DNA from: Delftia tsuruhatensis NBRC 16741
Lineage (GTDB): Bacteria; Pseudomonadota; Gammaproteobacteria; Burkholderiales; Burkholderiaceae_C
Assembly (NCBI RefSeq): GCF_001571325.1
Contig: NZ_BCTO01000004.1
Location: 62,001-126,000 of the forward strand
DNA: 64,000 nt
Reading direction: 5' to 3'
Positions 1 to 8,933 of the stretch are shown one piece after another (position 1 is the stretch's first letter; every line of letters starts with the position of its first letter). Both the position numbers and the translations under genes were made by a program. The notes below the pieces were generated by a model that saw nothing but the letters and a program-made list of their open reading frames with translations, was not told where the DNA came from and made no database searches.

Positions 1-237
1 CCGGCCGGCCAGGCCTCCGACCCGTTCTCGCCTGCCGCCGCCCAGGCCGCCCAGGCGCCGGCAGCACCCGCCGCCGGTGGCCTGCAGGTGCTGACTCCGG
101 CACAGGCGGCCCAGGTGCTGGGTGTCAGCGAGGCCGATGTGCTGGCCGAGATCCAGGCCGGCAACCTCAAGGCGCGCCAGATCGGCAGCCAGTGGCGCAT
201 TGCGCAAGCCGCACTCGATGACTTCCTGCGCGGCTGA
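1..237 (+). CDS. C-terminal part of a protein ending in an excisionase/MerR-type helix-turn-helix (5' end outside window)
   Basis: Only the last 78 codons are present; the reading frame is open from base 1 to TGA at 235-237. An Ala/Pro/Gln-rich linker (about residues 12-27 of the visible part) leads into a compact domain, LTPAQAAQVLGVSEADVLAE then IQAGNLKARQIGSQWRI, which has the pattern of the excisionase/MerR-type winged HTH (HTH_17) that recognises DNA or, in some proteins, serves as a protein-binding module. The next gene, on the same strand 73 nt downstream, encodes a zinc-ribbon membrane protein. In related bacteria such a gene often follows an SPFH-domain (virion-core-like) protein, so the missing N-terminus may be SPFH; that is recollection plus inference, not visible here. 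Confidence 0.6.
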   Translation, partial: PAGQASDPFSPAAAQAAQAPAAPAAGGLQVLTPAQAAQVLGVSEADVLAEIQAGNLKARQIGSQWRIAQAALDDFLRG

Positions 238-310
238 CATTTCCGTGGTTTGACCCTTTGCGGCGCCAGGCCCTGCCTGGCGCCGCGTCCCGTTTTCCAG
301 GACCGATGCC

Positions 311-1486
311 GTGAGCGCGCCCTCCTCCAGTTCCTCCAGCACCTCGACTTCCCCCGCCTCCGGTTCCTGGGAGGCCGCTGCCGCCGCGCCGGCCATGGTG
401 CGCAAGCACCCCTGCCCCGAATGCGGCGCCAACCTCGAATGGAATGCCCAGGCCCAGGCGCTCAAGTGCCCGTACTGCGGCACCACGGTGCCCTGGAGCG
501 AGGAAACGCGCGAGGAACTGGGCCGCGATGTGGTCGAGCAGGACCTGGCCGAGGCGCTGCGCAACCCAAAGTCCGGCCGGGGCTGGGGCACGGAGGACCG
601 CTACGAGGTCCAGTGCCAGAACTGCCGCGCGATCTCGGTCTTCGTGAACCGCACCGTGGCCCAGCGCTGCGACTTCTGCGGCTCGCCCTCCATCGTGGCC
701 CACGAGGGCCAGGGCGATGCCATCACGCCGCAGAGCATCCTGCCCTTCAAGATCAGCGACGGCCAGATCCGCGACCGCATACGCCAGTGGTACGGCAGCC
801 GCTGGTTCGCGCCCAACCGCCTGAAGTCCGCCGCGCTGACCGACACGCTGCACGGCGTGTACCTGCCGTACTGGACCTTCGACGCCCACGCCAGCGCCGA
901 CTGGCAGGCCGAGGCGGGCTTCTACTACTACACCACCGAGTCCTACCGCGACAGCAACGGCAACGTGCAGACGCGCCAGGTGCGCCATGTGCGCTGGGAG
1001 CCGGCCTCGGGCAGCCTCGCCCATTTCTTCGACGACGAGCTGGTGCCCGGCACCGTGGGCGTGCACGCCAACCTGCTGCGCCAGGTGGAGCCCTTCCCCA
1101 CCACCACCGACCTCAAGCCCTACACGCCCGAGTTCGTGCGCGGCTGGACGGTGGAGCGCTACCAGATCGACCTGGGCAAGGCCGCGCAGGTCAACGTGCA
1201 GGACATGGACGAGCAGCTGCGCGCCCTGTGCGCGCGCCAGGTGCCCGGCGACACCTACCGCAACCTGCAGATGCAGCGCGAGTACCAGGGCCGCACCTTC
1301 AAGCACATCCTCGTGCCGGTCTGGCTGGTGGGCTACACCTACGGCAGCAGGACCTTCCAGATCATCGCCAACGGCTACACGGGCCAGATCGCGGGCGAGC
1401 GCCCCTACAGCGCCCTCAAGATCACGCTGGCCGTGCTGGCCACGATCATGGTGCTGGCGCTGCTGTGGGTGATGTTCGGCCAGTAA
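311..1486 (+). CDS. Zinc-ribbon membrane-anchored protein, function unknown
   Basis: The 391-residue product starts at a GTG (an ATG at 306 is out of frame). It has a low-complexity Ser-rich N-terminus (residues 1-30) and two zinc-ribbon knuckle pairs: CPEC at about 36-39 with CPYC at 54-57, and CQNC near 100 with CDFC near 120. The C-terminus has one hydrophobic segment (about 367-388) and ends almost immediately after it, so the protein looks tail-anchored with a cytosolic bulk. The first knuckle pair looks like a TFIIB/rubredoxin-type ribbon; such proteins are often mis-named primosomal N'-like helicases, but no helicase motif is present. It follows the HTH-tailed gene on the same strand and may form an operon with it. 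Function is not known to me. Confidence 0.75.
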   Translation: MSAPSSSSSSTSTSPASGSWEAAAAAPAMVRKHPCPECGANLEWNAQAQALKCPYCGTTVPWSEETREELGRDVVEQDLAEALRNPKSGRGWGTEDRYEVQCQNCRAISVFVNRTVAQRCDFCGSPSIVAHEGQGDAITPQSILPFKISDGQIRDRIRQWYGSRWFAPNRLKSAALTDTLHGVYLPYWTFDAHASADWQAEAGFYYYTTESYRDSNGNVQTRQVRHVRWEPASGSLAHFFDDELVPGTVGVHANLLRQVEPFPTTTDLKPYTPEFVRGWTVERYQIDLGKAAQVNVQDMDEQLRALCARQVPGDTYRNLQMQREYQGRTFKHILVPVWLVGYTYGSRTFQIIANGYTGQIAGERPYSALKITLAVLATIMVLALLWVMFGQ

Positions 1487-1502
1487 GTAGGCCGGCTGCC
1501 GC

Positions 1503-2618
1503 TCACCACGCGCTCCAGACCTCCTCGGCCAGACCGAACGCCGTGCTGGCGCCGGACCCACCCGTCACAGCGACCACGCGCGTGGCCTCGTCGGGCGCAT
1601 GCACCACGCAGGGCGCGTCCTGCGCACTCGGGTAGACGCCCACCCAGCGCTCCACCACCTGGGCATCGCGCAGGTGCAGGGCCTCGTTCATGTGGCGCAG
1701 CATCAGCCGGTCCACGGCTTCGCTGGCAAAGGGCTGGGGCGCTGCGCCGTAGTGGTGGGAGTCGCCCACCACCAGGCTGCCGTCGGCGCTTTGCACGGCG
1801 ATCAGGTGGATGCCGTGGGCCAGGCTCTCGCCCTCCTCCCGCTCCAGTTCGGCGCGCAGCGCGGCGGCTTCGGGCAGGGCGCTGTAGCCCTCGTATCTGA
1901 CCATGCTCAGGTCCCCCATGACCGAGCCCTTGAGCTGCAAGCTCGGCTGCGGCCGCACGCGCAGCATCTGCAGCTGGCACAGCTGGATGCGGTGCGGCGT
2001 CCACAGGCCGGCGAACAGGCCGCCCGGGTCGGCGTTGTTGCAGACCACCACGCGTTCGCCGTGGTAGGTGGCGCGGGCGCTGCGCACCCGGGGTGCCGCC
2101 ACCTCGAGCACGGCCTCGCCGAAGCGGAAATCCACGCCCATGGCCCGCTCCAGCCACTGCGCCAACCTGGCAATGGCTGTGCGCGACTCCACGCGCAGCT
2201 CATGCGGGCTGTAGAGCACGGCGCTGAGGTCTTCGGTGCGCAGTGCCGGGTGGCGTTCGGCGGCCTGGGCCGGCGTGAGCAGCTCGCAGCGCTCGCCCAT
2301 GGAGGTGCTCAGAAAGGCGTGGAGCACGGCCTCGGCGCTGGCCCGGCGCGCCGTCAGCCACAGGCCGCGGTGCACGACCTCGATGCCGGCCTGCGGCGCG
2401 ATCTCGGCCCAGGTATCGCGCGAACGCATGGCCCGCTGCCAGTGGGCGCCCGCCTGCTGCCCCGTGACAGTGACAAAGCCGAAATTGCGGATGGAGGCGG
2501 AGATGCAGGCCGCGTCGCGCTCGATGACGAGCACGCTGCGGCCACGGCGCGCAGCCGCATAGGCGTGGGCCAGGCCGACAATGCCGGCCCCCACCACGAT
2601 CAGGTCGTAGTTCTTCAT
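1503..2618 (-). CDS. FAD-dependent oxidoreductase, HpnW type (phosphonate-associated)
   Basis: This 371-residue protein has an N-terminal Rossmann dinucleotide motif, VVGAGIVG (about 8-15), then ERDA at the end of the second strand and a C-terminal VTGGSGASTAFGLA FAD-contacting segment. The overall organisation is that of the DAO/glycine-oxidase superfamily. The SIRNFGFVTVTGQ segment is typical of the TIGR03364 (HpnW-proposed) family found next to 2-aminoethylphosphonate (AEP) transport genes. Such enzymes are thought to oxidise the amino end of AEP or N-modified AEP. It is the last gene of a minus-strand operon, 33 nt after the transporter permease, with a purine-rich ribosome-binding region (GAGG in the minus reading) between them. 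The exact substrate is not established by sequence. Confidence 0.8.
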   Translation of the reverse strand: MKNYDLIVVGAGIVGLAHAYAAARRGRSVLVIERDAACISASIRNFGFVTVTGQQAGAHWQRAMRSRDTWAEIAPQAGIEVVHRGLWLTARRASAEAVLHAFLSTSMGERCELLTPAQAAERHPALRTEDLSAVLYSPHELRVESRTAIARLAQWLERAMGVDFRFGEAVLEVAAPRVRSARATYHGERVVVCNNADPGGLFAGLWTPHRIQLCQLQMLRVRPQPSLQLKGSVMGDLSMVRYEGYSALPEAAALRAELEREEGESLAHGIHLIAVQSADGSLVVGDSHHYGAAPQPFASEAVDRLMLRHMNEALHLRDAQVVERWVGVYPSAQDAPCVVHAPDEATRVVAVTGGSGASTAFGLAEEVWSAW

Positions 2619-2651
2619 GGGAGAAAACAGAGGAGAGGGAAAGGAAAAAAG

Positions 2652-4424
2652 TCAGCGCTGGCGCCAGCGCTGCGTGCGCCGCTGCACCCAGGCATCCAGC
2701 GCAGCGATCAGCAGCCGGCCCGCAGCGGCCGTGGCAAAGATCAGCGTGGCCATGGCGGCGGCCGGCGCGGTGTCGCCCGCGTCGTCCATGGCCAGCACGG
2801 CCACCGAGGCCAGCGTGGTCTCGGGCGAGTACAGGAACACCACGGCCGACACCGTGGTCATGGCGTTGACGAAGAAATAGCCGGCCACCTGCATGACCAC
2901 GGGCAGGCATACCGGCAGGTGCACGCGCCACAGCAGCGTCCAGAAGGCCACACCCATGGAATCGGCCACGCGCTCGTACTCGGCATCGAGCTGCTGCAGC
3001 GCGGCCAGTTGCGTGATGTGCGCCACCGAGAAGAAATGCGCCACCGAACACAGCACCAGGATGGCCATGCTGCCGTACAGGAAGTGCAGCGGATTGCCCT
3101 GGGCATTGAAGAACAGGATGTAGCCCAGGCCCAGCGCCAGCCCCGGCACGGCCATGGGCAGCGTGGCCACGGCATGCAGCCACTGGCGCGTGCGCGCCCA
3201 GCGCACGGGCTTGGCCACCAGGTAGGCGGTCACAAAGCTCAGCACCGCGCCCAGCACGGCCGTGGCCAGCGCCATGGACAGCGAGTTGCCATAGCTGGCC
3301 CAGCCGCCGCCGTCCATCATGTCGAAGCGGTAGTTCTTGAATGTCAGCGTGAGGTTGTACGGCCAGTAGCTGACCAGGGAGGCCAGCACGGCCGTGCCCA
3401 TGACGGCCAGCAGCGCCAGCGCCACCAGCGCGCAGTAGGCGAACAGCGCGCGGTCCAGCGGCGCATGGGGCTGGGGCACCAGCGGCACGGAGCGCACGCC
3501 CATGGTGGCCGCCTGGCGCGCACGCAAATGGCGCTCGGCCGCAAAGGCCAGGCCGGCCGGCACCAGCAGCAGCATGGCCACCACCGCACCCATGGACAGG
3601 TTTTGCTGGCCGATGACCTGCTTGTAGATGTCGGTGGCCAGCATGGCCGTGTTGCCGCCAATGACCTTGGGCACGCCGAAGTCGGTCACCACGAGCACGA
3701 AAACCACGATCCACGAAATCATCAGCCCGTAGCGGCTGGCCGGCAGCGTGACCTGGCGGAAGCTGCGCCAGCGGCTGGCGCCCAGCGTGGCGGCCGCCTC
3801 GTACAGGCGCGCATCGCCCGAGGCCAGCGTGGTGCACAGAATCATCAGCGCATGCGGAAAGGTCCAGAGCACCGAGCCCACGATGATGCCGAAGGGCCCG
3901 TAGGCCGAGCCCCCCTGCAGCCAGCCCTTGAGCAGGCCCTGGCTGCCGAACAGGTAGATCAGGCTGATGGCCATGAGCAGCGAGGGCGCCAGCAGCGGCA
4001 CCAGGGCCAGCGCGCGGAACCAGCGCGCCAGCGGCATGCAGCTGCGCACCACGCCATAGGCATAGACATAGGCCAGCAGCACGCAGACCGTGCTGCTCCC
4101 GGCCGACAGCCACAGGCTGTTGAACAGCGATTGCGCCACGCCCGGCATGCGCGCATAGGTGATGAACTGGGCCAGGCCCGTGAAGCGGCCCGTGTCGTCC
4201 CAGAAACTCCTGCCCAGCAGGCTGGCCACCGGCAGGGCGATGGTGGCCAGCAGCCAGGCCAGTGCGCCCAGCACCAGGGCGCCCAGCCACCAGCGCTCCC
4301 AGCCTGCGCTGCGCCCCTGCGGACGCACGGGTCCTGCAGGCGCGCTGCGGCGTGCGCAAGCGGAGCGGTCCACCGGCAACGGCACCGGCACGGAAACGGC
4401 CGTGTCCATGGGATGCGCGCTCAT
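2652..4424 (-). CDS. phnU2: 2-aminoethylphosphonate-type ABC transporter permease (double-length)
   Basis: The 590-residue integral membrane protein starts at the ATG at 4424 (MSAHPMDT), which overlaps the stop of the ATPase gene by the tetranucleotide ATGA. A frame extending further upstream lies inside the ATPase gene and is not used. It contains two consecutive binding-protein-dependent permease domains (roughly 60-300 and 330-580), each with about six membrane segments and an EAA-type loop (EAAATLGASRWRSFRQV near 200 and a related one near 480). The two-in-one permease matches the TIGR03262 PhnU2 class. It imports its substrate across the inner membrane together with the adjacent ATPase and binding protein. 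Confidence 0.85.
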   Translation of the reverse strand: MSAHPMDTAVSVPVPLPVDRSACARRSAPAGPVRPQGRSAGWERWWLGALVLGALAWLLATIALPVASLLGRSFWDDTGRFTGLAQFITYARMPGVAQSLFNSLWLSAGSSTVCVLLAYVYAYGVVRSCMPLARWFRALALVPLLAPSLLMAISLIYLFGSQGLLKGWLQGGSAYGPFGIIVGSVLWTFPHALMILCTTLASGDARLYEAAATLGASRWRSFRQVTLPASRYGLMISWIVVFVLVVTDFGVPKVIGGNTAMLATDIYKQVIGQQNLSMGAVVAMLLLVPAGLAFAAERHLRARQAATMGVRSVPLVPQPHAPLDRALFAYCALVALALLAVMGTAVLASLVSYWPYNLTLTFKNYRFDMMDGGGWASYGNSLSMALATAVLGAVLSFVTAYLVAKPVRWARTRQWLHAVATLPMAVPGLALGLGYILFFNAQGNPLHFLYGSMAILVLCSVAHFFSVAHITQLAALQQLDAEYERVADSMGVAFWTLLWRVHLPVCLPVVMQVAGYFFVNAMTTVSAVVFLYSPETTLASVAVLAMDDAGDTAPAAAMATLIFATAAAGRLLIAALDAWVQRRTQRWRQR

Positions 4425-5494
4425 GCGGCCTTCCTCGCGTCGGGCGCCGCCAACGGCTGCAGCGCAGCGGCGGGCAACTCCATCAGCACCTCGCCCTGCA
4501 GCCAGTCGGGCAGGCCCACGTCGTGGCGCAGGGGCCACTGGGCGTCAACCTGGCATTGCAGCGTGGGGCTGTACAGGCGCACCAGGGCCATCGATCCGAG
4601 GAAGGAGGTCTCCACCACGCGGGCGCGCAACAGGTTGGGCAACGCCGTGGGCTGGGCCGGGTGCAGCACCACGCTTTCCGGACGCACGCCGACCAGCAGC
4701 GCGTCGCCACGCTCGAAGCCGGCCAGCGCACAGCGCAGGCTGGCTTCGCCGATGCGCACCTGGTCCGCCCCCTCGGCCGTGGCCGGCAGCAGGTTCATGC
4801 GGCCCACGAAACCGGCCGCGAACTGGCTCACGGGCTGGGCATAGAGCTGCTCGGGCGAACCCTGCTGCTCGATGCGGCCCTGGTGCATGAGCACCACGCG
4901 GTCGGCCATGGACAAGGCCTCTTCCTGGTCGTGCGTGACCATGATGGAGGCGATGCCCAGCTGGCGCTGCAGCTGGCGGATCTCGCTGCGCAGCTCGGTG
5001 CGCACCTGGGCATCGAGCGCGGACAGCGGCTCGTCGAGCAGCAGCAGGCGCGGCCGGGGCGCCAGCGCGCGGGCCAGTGCCACGCGCTGCTGCTGGCCGC
5101 CCGACAGCTGGGCCGGGTAGCGCTGGGCCTGCGCGCCCAGACCCACCAGGGACAACATCTCGGCCACGCGCTCGCGCGCCTGCGCCGCAGGCTGCCCGTT
5201 CAGCCCGAAGGCCACGTTCTGCGCGGCCGTCAGGTTGGGAAACAGCGCATAGCTCTGGAACACCACGCCGAAGCCACGGCGCGCGGCCGGCCAGCGCGTG
5301 ATGTCATCGCCCTGGAACAGCACCCTGCCCTCGTCAGGCATGTCGATGCCGCAGACGATGCGCAGCAGCGTGGTCTTGCCGCAGCCCGAAGGGCCGAGCA
5401 GGCTGACGAACTCGCCCGCCTCCACGTTCAGGTCAATGCCGCGCAGCACCTGCTGCTCGCGGTAGCGCTTGGCGATATGGTCTATGCGCAGCAT
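4421..5494 (-). CDS. phnT2: 2-aminoethylphosphonate-type ABC transporter ATP-binding protein
   Basis: The product is 357 residues from the ATG at 5494 (MLRIDHIAKRY). It shows Walker A GPSGCGKTT (about 34-42), the signature LSGGQQQR (about 129-136), Walker B LLLLDEPLSALD (about 149-160) and the H-loop THDQEEA. The C-terminal third is a TOBE-type regulatory domain, as in Fe3+/spermidine/phosphonate importers of the PotA/FbpC group. It energises the paired permease; the operon order binding protein, ATPase, permease, FAD oxidoreductase identifies it with the PhnT2 class. The gene starts 14 nt after the binding-protein gene and ends inside the permease start codon, so the four genes are very likely one transcript. 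Confidence 0.88.
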   Translation of the reverse strand: MLRIDHIAKRYREQQVLRGIDLNVEAGEFVSLLGPSGCGKTTLLRIVCGIDMPDEGRVLFQGDDITRWPAARRGFGVVFQSYALFPNLTAAQNVAFGLNGQPAAQARERVAEMLSLVGLGAQAQRYPAQLSGGQQQRVALARALAPRPRLLLLDEPLSALDAQVRTELRSEIRQLQRQLGIASIMVTHDQEEALSMADRVVLMHQGRIEQQGSPEQLYAQPVSQFAAGFVGRMNLLPATAEGADQVRIGEASLRCALAGFERGDALLVGVRPESVVLHPAQPTALPNLLRARVVETSFLGSMALVRLYSPTLQCQVDAQWPLRHDVGLPDWLQGEVLMELPAAALQPLAAPDARKAA

Positions 5495-5508
5495 GGCGTG
5501 GCTCCGGC

Positions 5509-6552
5509 TTACTTTTTCTCTGCCTTGGCTTCGTAGCGGCGGCTCCACTCGGCCAGGATGCGCTCGCGGTTGGCCGCGGCCCAATCGAAGTCGTTCTTCG
5601 CCAGCCGCTTTTCGAGGTCGGCAGGAATGAACTCCAGCTTTTCCTGCGCCTCGGGCAAGGCCAGCACGGCGAAGTTGGCGGCGTAGAGCTTGTTGGCCTC
5701 GGGCGTGACGGCCCAGTCGGCCAGGGCCTTGGCGGCTTCCTGCTTCTTGCTGGTCTTGAGGATGGCCGTGGCCTCCACATCCCAGCCCAGGCCTTCCCGG
5801 GGGAAAACGATGTCGATGGGCGCACCGTCCTTCTTGGTCTTGCTGGCTCGGTATTCGAAGCTCAGGCCCACGGGAAACTCGCCGGCCCCTGCCTGGCGGC
5901 AGGGCTTGGAGCCGCTGTGCGTGTACACGCCCATGTTCTGGTGCAGGCCGTCCATGTAGGCCCAGCCCTTGTCCTCGCCCATGATCTGCAGCCAGGCCGC
6001 GACCATCAGGTAGCCCGTGCCGCTGGAGGCCGGGTGGGGCATGGTGATCGTGCCCTTGAACTCGGGCCTGACCAGGTCGGCCCAGCTGGCGGGCACCGGC
6101 AGCTTGCGCTTGCCGGCCTCCACGGTGTTGAAGCAGATGGCCGAGGACCACAGGTCCATGCCCACCCAGGTCGGCTGGGCGCGCGGATCGCGCATGTTGG
6201 CTCGCACCTTGTCCAGGCCCTTGGGCGCATAGGGCTGCAGCATGCCCTGCTTGTCCAGCAGCATCAGCGAGGTGGCGGCCACGCCCCAGATCACGTCGGC
6301 CTGGGGATTGGCCTTTTCGGCCAGCAGGCGGGCCGTGATGATGCCCGTGCTGTCGCGCACGAACTTGAGCTCGATCTCGGGATGGGCCTTCTCGAAGCCG
6401 CTCTTGTAGGCCTTGATCTGGTCGGCCTCCAGCGCGCTGTAGACCAGCAGCTCGGTCTTGGCCGCGTGGGCCAGGGTGGCGAAGAAGGCGACGGTCAGCG
6501 CCGCAGAGGCAATGGCAAGGCGACGGCCCAGGGAGGCAAGGGTGTGGCGCAT
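5509..6552 (-). CDS. phnS2: 2-aminoethylphosphonate-type ABC transporter periplasmic binding protein
   Basis: This 347-residue secreted protein has a Sec signal peptide (MRHTLASLGRRLAIASAALT... cleaved after AHA, about residue 29). The mature part begins KTELLVYSALEADQIKAY, the fold-type II ferric/phosphonate-binding start, followed by SWADLVRPEFKGTITMPHPA and GLSFEYRASKTKKDG, as in the TIGR03261 (PhnS2) family. It captures the substrate in the periplasm. As first gene of the minus-strand operon it should carry the operon promoter in the 178-nt space above it; no strong sigma70 match was clear to me there. Assignment to AEP rather than iron or another organophosphonate rests on the neighbouring HpnW-type gene and the family. 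Confidence 0.85.
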   Translation of the reverse strand: MRHTLASLGRRLAIASAALTVAFFATLAHAAKTELLVYSALEADQIKAYKSGFEKAHPEIELKFVRDSTGIITARLLAEKANPQADVIWGVAATSLMLLDKQGMLQPYAPKGLDKVRANMRDPRAQPTWVGMDLWSSAICFNTVEAGKRKLPVPASWADLVRPEFKGTITMPHPASSGTGYLMVAAWLQIMGEDKGWAYMDGLHQNMGVYTHSGSKPCRQAGAGEFPVGLSFEYRASKTKKDGAPIDIVFPREGLGWDVEATAILKTSKKQEAAKALADWAVTPEANKLYAANFAVLALPEAQEKLEFIPADLEKRLAKNDFDWAAANRERILAEWSRRYEAKAEKK

Positions 6553-6730
6553 GGCGTGTCAGTTCCGTTGTGGGTTCGTGGACAGGCGGCAGGGTCGCCA
6601 CCTCTGACACCCACTGTAGAAAGCGCAGGTGAAACGTCCGTGTCACACAACGGAAATTTGGCGAAGCGGGTATTGGCGGATTTAGGTGCCCTCCGCCCCT
6701 CGGCGCCCCCTCGCCCCGCTCCCGCCTTCT

Positions 6731-7471
6731 TCAGCGGCGCGGCTTTACCCTGCCCGGGCGCTCAGCCTGGGCCGTCTGCGGCTGCAGCGCATCCAGCAGC
6801 CGGTCCTGCAGGCGCGCGCGGTGAGCAAGGTTCTGATCCAGCCTGGCGGCCAGCGCGTCGATGTGCTCGCGCATCAGTTGCTCGGCGCGCGCCATGTCGC
6901 CGGCAGCCAGCGCATCGACGATGGCCTCGTGGTCGGCATTGGAGTGCTGGGCCTCGGTCTGCGACTGGTACAGCGCAGACACCAGGGTGGTGCGCGCCGA
7001 GAGGTCGGCCATCATGGCCGTGAGAAAGCGGTTGCCCATCTGCTCGGCCAGGCAGACGTGGAAGTCGGCCAGCAGCACGCTGCGCTGGCCGGCGTTGTCG
7101 GCCTCGGCGATGGCGCCGCGCTCCTGGGCCACATGCTCGCGCAGCGTGCGTATGGCCGCCTGCAGCGGCCGGCCCGCGTCGCGCAGCATGCCGGACTCCA
7201 GCACGCGGCGCGCGGCATAGGTTTCCTGGGCTTCCTCGAACGAGGGCTCGACGACGTACCAGCCCTGGCGCGAGCGCACCTCGACGAAGCCGCGCGCCTG
7301 CAGCTGCATCAGCGCCTCGCGCACCATGGTGCGGCTCACACCGAAGACCTCGGCCAGCTCCTTTTCGCCCAGGCGTTCGCCAGGGCGCAGCTTGCGCTCG
7401 ACGATGGAGCGCATGACGCGCTCGGCGATCAAGGCCGGCCCGGTGGCCGGCGCATCCTGCGGCTCGGACAT
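6731..7471 (-). CDS. GntR-family transcriptional regulator, FCD (FadR) subfamily
   Basis: The 246-residue protein has an N-terminal winged HTH (about 13-75) with the GntR signature LGEKELAEVFGVSRTMVREALMQLQARGFV and an all-helical FCD ligand-binding domain (about 85-215). The FCD metal/ligand residues lie in LADFHVCLAEQMGN, DHEAIVDAL and LMREHI. The C-terminal tail is Arg/Pro rich. It begins 10 nt after the NCS1 permease gene on the same strand, so it is probably co-transcribed with the permease and likely regulates it, in the manner of catabolic GntR regulators that respond to the transported compound. The effector cannot be read from the sequence. Confidence 0.85.
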   Translation of the reverse strand: MSEPQDAPATGPALIAERVMRSIVERKLRPGERLGEKELAEVFGVSRTMVREALMQLQARGFVEVRSRQGWYVVEPSFEEAQETYAARRVLESGMLRDAGRPLQAAIRTLREHVAQERGAIAEADNAGQRSVLLADFHVCLAEQMGNRFLTAMMADLSARTTLVSALYQSQTEAQHSNADHEAIVDALAAGDMARAEQLMREHIDALAARLDQNLAHRARLQDRLLDALQPQTAQAERPGRVKPRR

Positions 7472-7481
7472 GGCGGCCTCC

Positions 7482-8933
7482 TCAGGCTGCGGCCGGAATG
7501 CGGCGCGGGCGCAGCGTGGCCATCACCCAGTACACGCTGCCGCCGATCAGCACGCCGAAGAACCAGCCGTAGGTGCCCCACCAGACCGGCAGCAGGCTTG
7601 TGAAGTTGGGCAGGATGGTGGAGAACACGCTGCCGATGCCGGTGGCAATGAGCGCGTTGACGTTCCAGCCGCCCTCGTAGCGGTACTCGCCATGCTCGTC
7701 ATACAGCGCCGCCACGTTGATGTTGCCCTTGGCCACCAGGTAGTAGTCCACCAGGATGATGCCCAGCAGCGGCCCCATGGTGGCGCCGATGGCGTTCACG
7801 AAGTGGGCAGCGCCGCCCTCCCATGGTGCAAAGGGGTAGAGAGCCAGGGCGATCAGTGCGGCGATGTATCCGCCGCGCTTGAAGTCGATGCGCTTGGGAA
7901 ACACGTTGGAAATATCGAAGGCCGCCGAGACGAAGTTGGCCACCACGTTGATGCCCAGCGTGGCCACGGCAAAGGTGACGGCGGCCAGCAGGGCCAGCAC
8001 CCAGCTGTCGAACTTGGCCGAGATCTGCTCGGGGTGCAGCAGCACCTCGCCATAGACCTTGAAGGCCGCAATCGTGGTGATGCCGGCCACCAGCGAGAAA
8101 GCGATCAGGTTCACGGGCAGGCCCCAGAGGTTGCCCTTGGCGACCGCTTCCTTGTTCTTCGCATAGCGCGAGAAATCGCAGAAGTTCAGGTACAGCGCCG
8201 CAAAGTAGGTGATCCAGGTCGCGCCCACGGCCATCAGCGCCCAGAAGCTGCCCGGCGCGCCGCTCACCCCCGCATCCTTGGTCTTGTCCAGCAGCACATC
8301 CATGGGAATGCCGTGGTCGAAGCTGAAGCCGCCAGCCTTCACGCACAGGCCGATGGCCAGCACCAGCATGGCGATCCACACGGCAGGCCCGGCCCAGTCC
8401 TGGAATCGCCGCACGGTCTCCATGCCCCTTTGGATGATCAGCAGCTGCAAGGCCCAGATGACCACGTAGCAGATCACCTCCAGACCCGAATGGCCCAGCC
8501 AGTGCGTGGTCTGGTGGAAGGACAGCAACGCCTCATTGCGCACCAGCAGCGCCACCATGGCGCCCGAGGCCGCCGCCGTCTGCGCCCCGTACCAGAAGCA
8601 GGCCACGATGGCTCGCACCAGGGCAGCCAGATTCGCGCCCCATACCCCGAAGGACGCACGCGCCAGCACCGGATAGGGCACGCCGGTCTTCTCGCCCGCA
8701 TAGCCCACCAGGTTCATCAAGAAGAAGATGACCAGAGAACTGATGCCGATGGCGATCAGAAAATTGACGAAGCTGCCGCACAGCAGAAACAGGCTGGCCG
8801 CCAGGTAGTAGCCCCAAAGGCTGTGCACGTCCGAAGTCCAGACGTTGAAAATGCTGAAGGCGCCCCAGCGGCGGTCCTTGGTGGGCGCCAGGTCTTCGTT
8901 GTAAAGACCCGGCGAGGGATTGCGAATATCCAT
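7482..8933 (-). CDS. NCS1-family nucleobase/hydantoin:cation symporter
   Basis: The 483-residue, about 12-helix inner-membrane protein opens with SPGLYNEDLAPTKDRRWGAF and then FNVWTSDVHSLWGYY, the conserved N-terminal signature of the Mhp1/uracil-allantoin-cytosine permease family (NCS1). The WYGAQT segment in helix 3 and NFCDFSRYAKN further on are also family hallmarks. It imports a purine, pyrimidine, hydantoin or related ring compound with Na+ or H+; which one cannot be told. It heads a minus-strand pair with the GntR regulator and is divergent from the LysR gene across a 213-nt intergenic region that carries repeats. Confidence 0.88.
   Translation of the reverse strand: MDIRNPSPGLYNEDLAPTKDRRWGAFSIFNVWTSDVHSLWGYYLAASLFLLCGSFVNFLIAIGISSLVIFFLMNLVGYAGEKTGVPYPVLARASFGVWGANLAALVRAIVACFWYGAQTAAASGAMVALLVRNEALLSFHQTTHWLGHSGLEVICYVVIWALQLLIIQRGMETVRRFQDWAGPAVWIAMLVLAIGLCVKAGGFSFDHGIPMDVLLDKTKDAGVSGAPGSFWALMAVGATWITYFAALYLNFCDFSRYAKNKEAVAKGNLWGLPVNLIAFSLVAGITTIAAFKVYGEVLLHPEQISAKFDSWVLALLAAVTFAVATLGINVVANFVSAAFDISNVFPKRIDFKRGGYIAALIALALYPFAPWEGGAAHFVNAIGATMGPLLGIILVDYYLVAKGNINVAALYDEHGEYRYEGGWNVNALIATGIGSVFSTILPNFTSLLPVWWGTYGWFFGVLIGGSVYWVMATLRPRRIPAAA

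Noticed and set aside
1599..4844. Very long open frame (over 1000 codons) on the plus strand across the phosphonate operon
   Set aside because: It is antisense to three clear genes. Its translation is His/Gln/Arg/Gly-rich low-complexity sequence, as expected from the complement of GC-biased codons.
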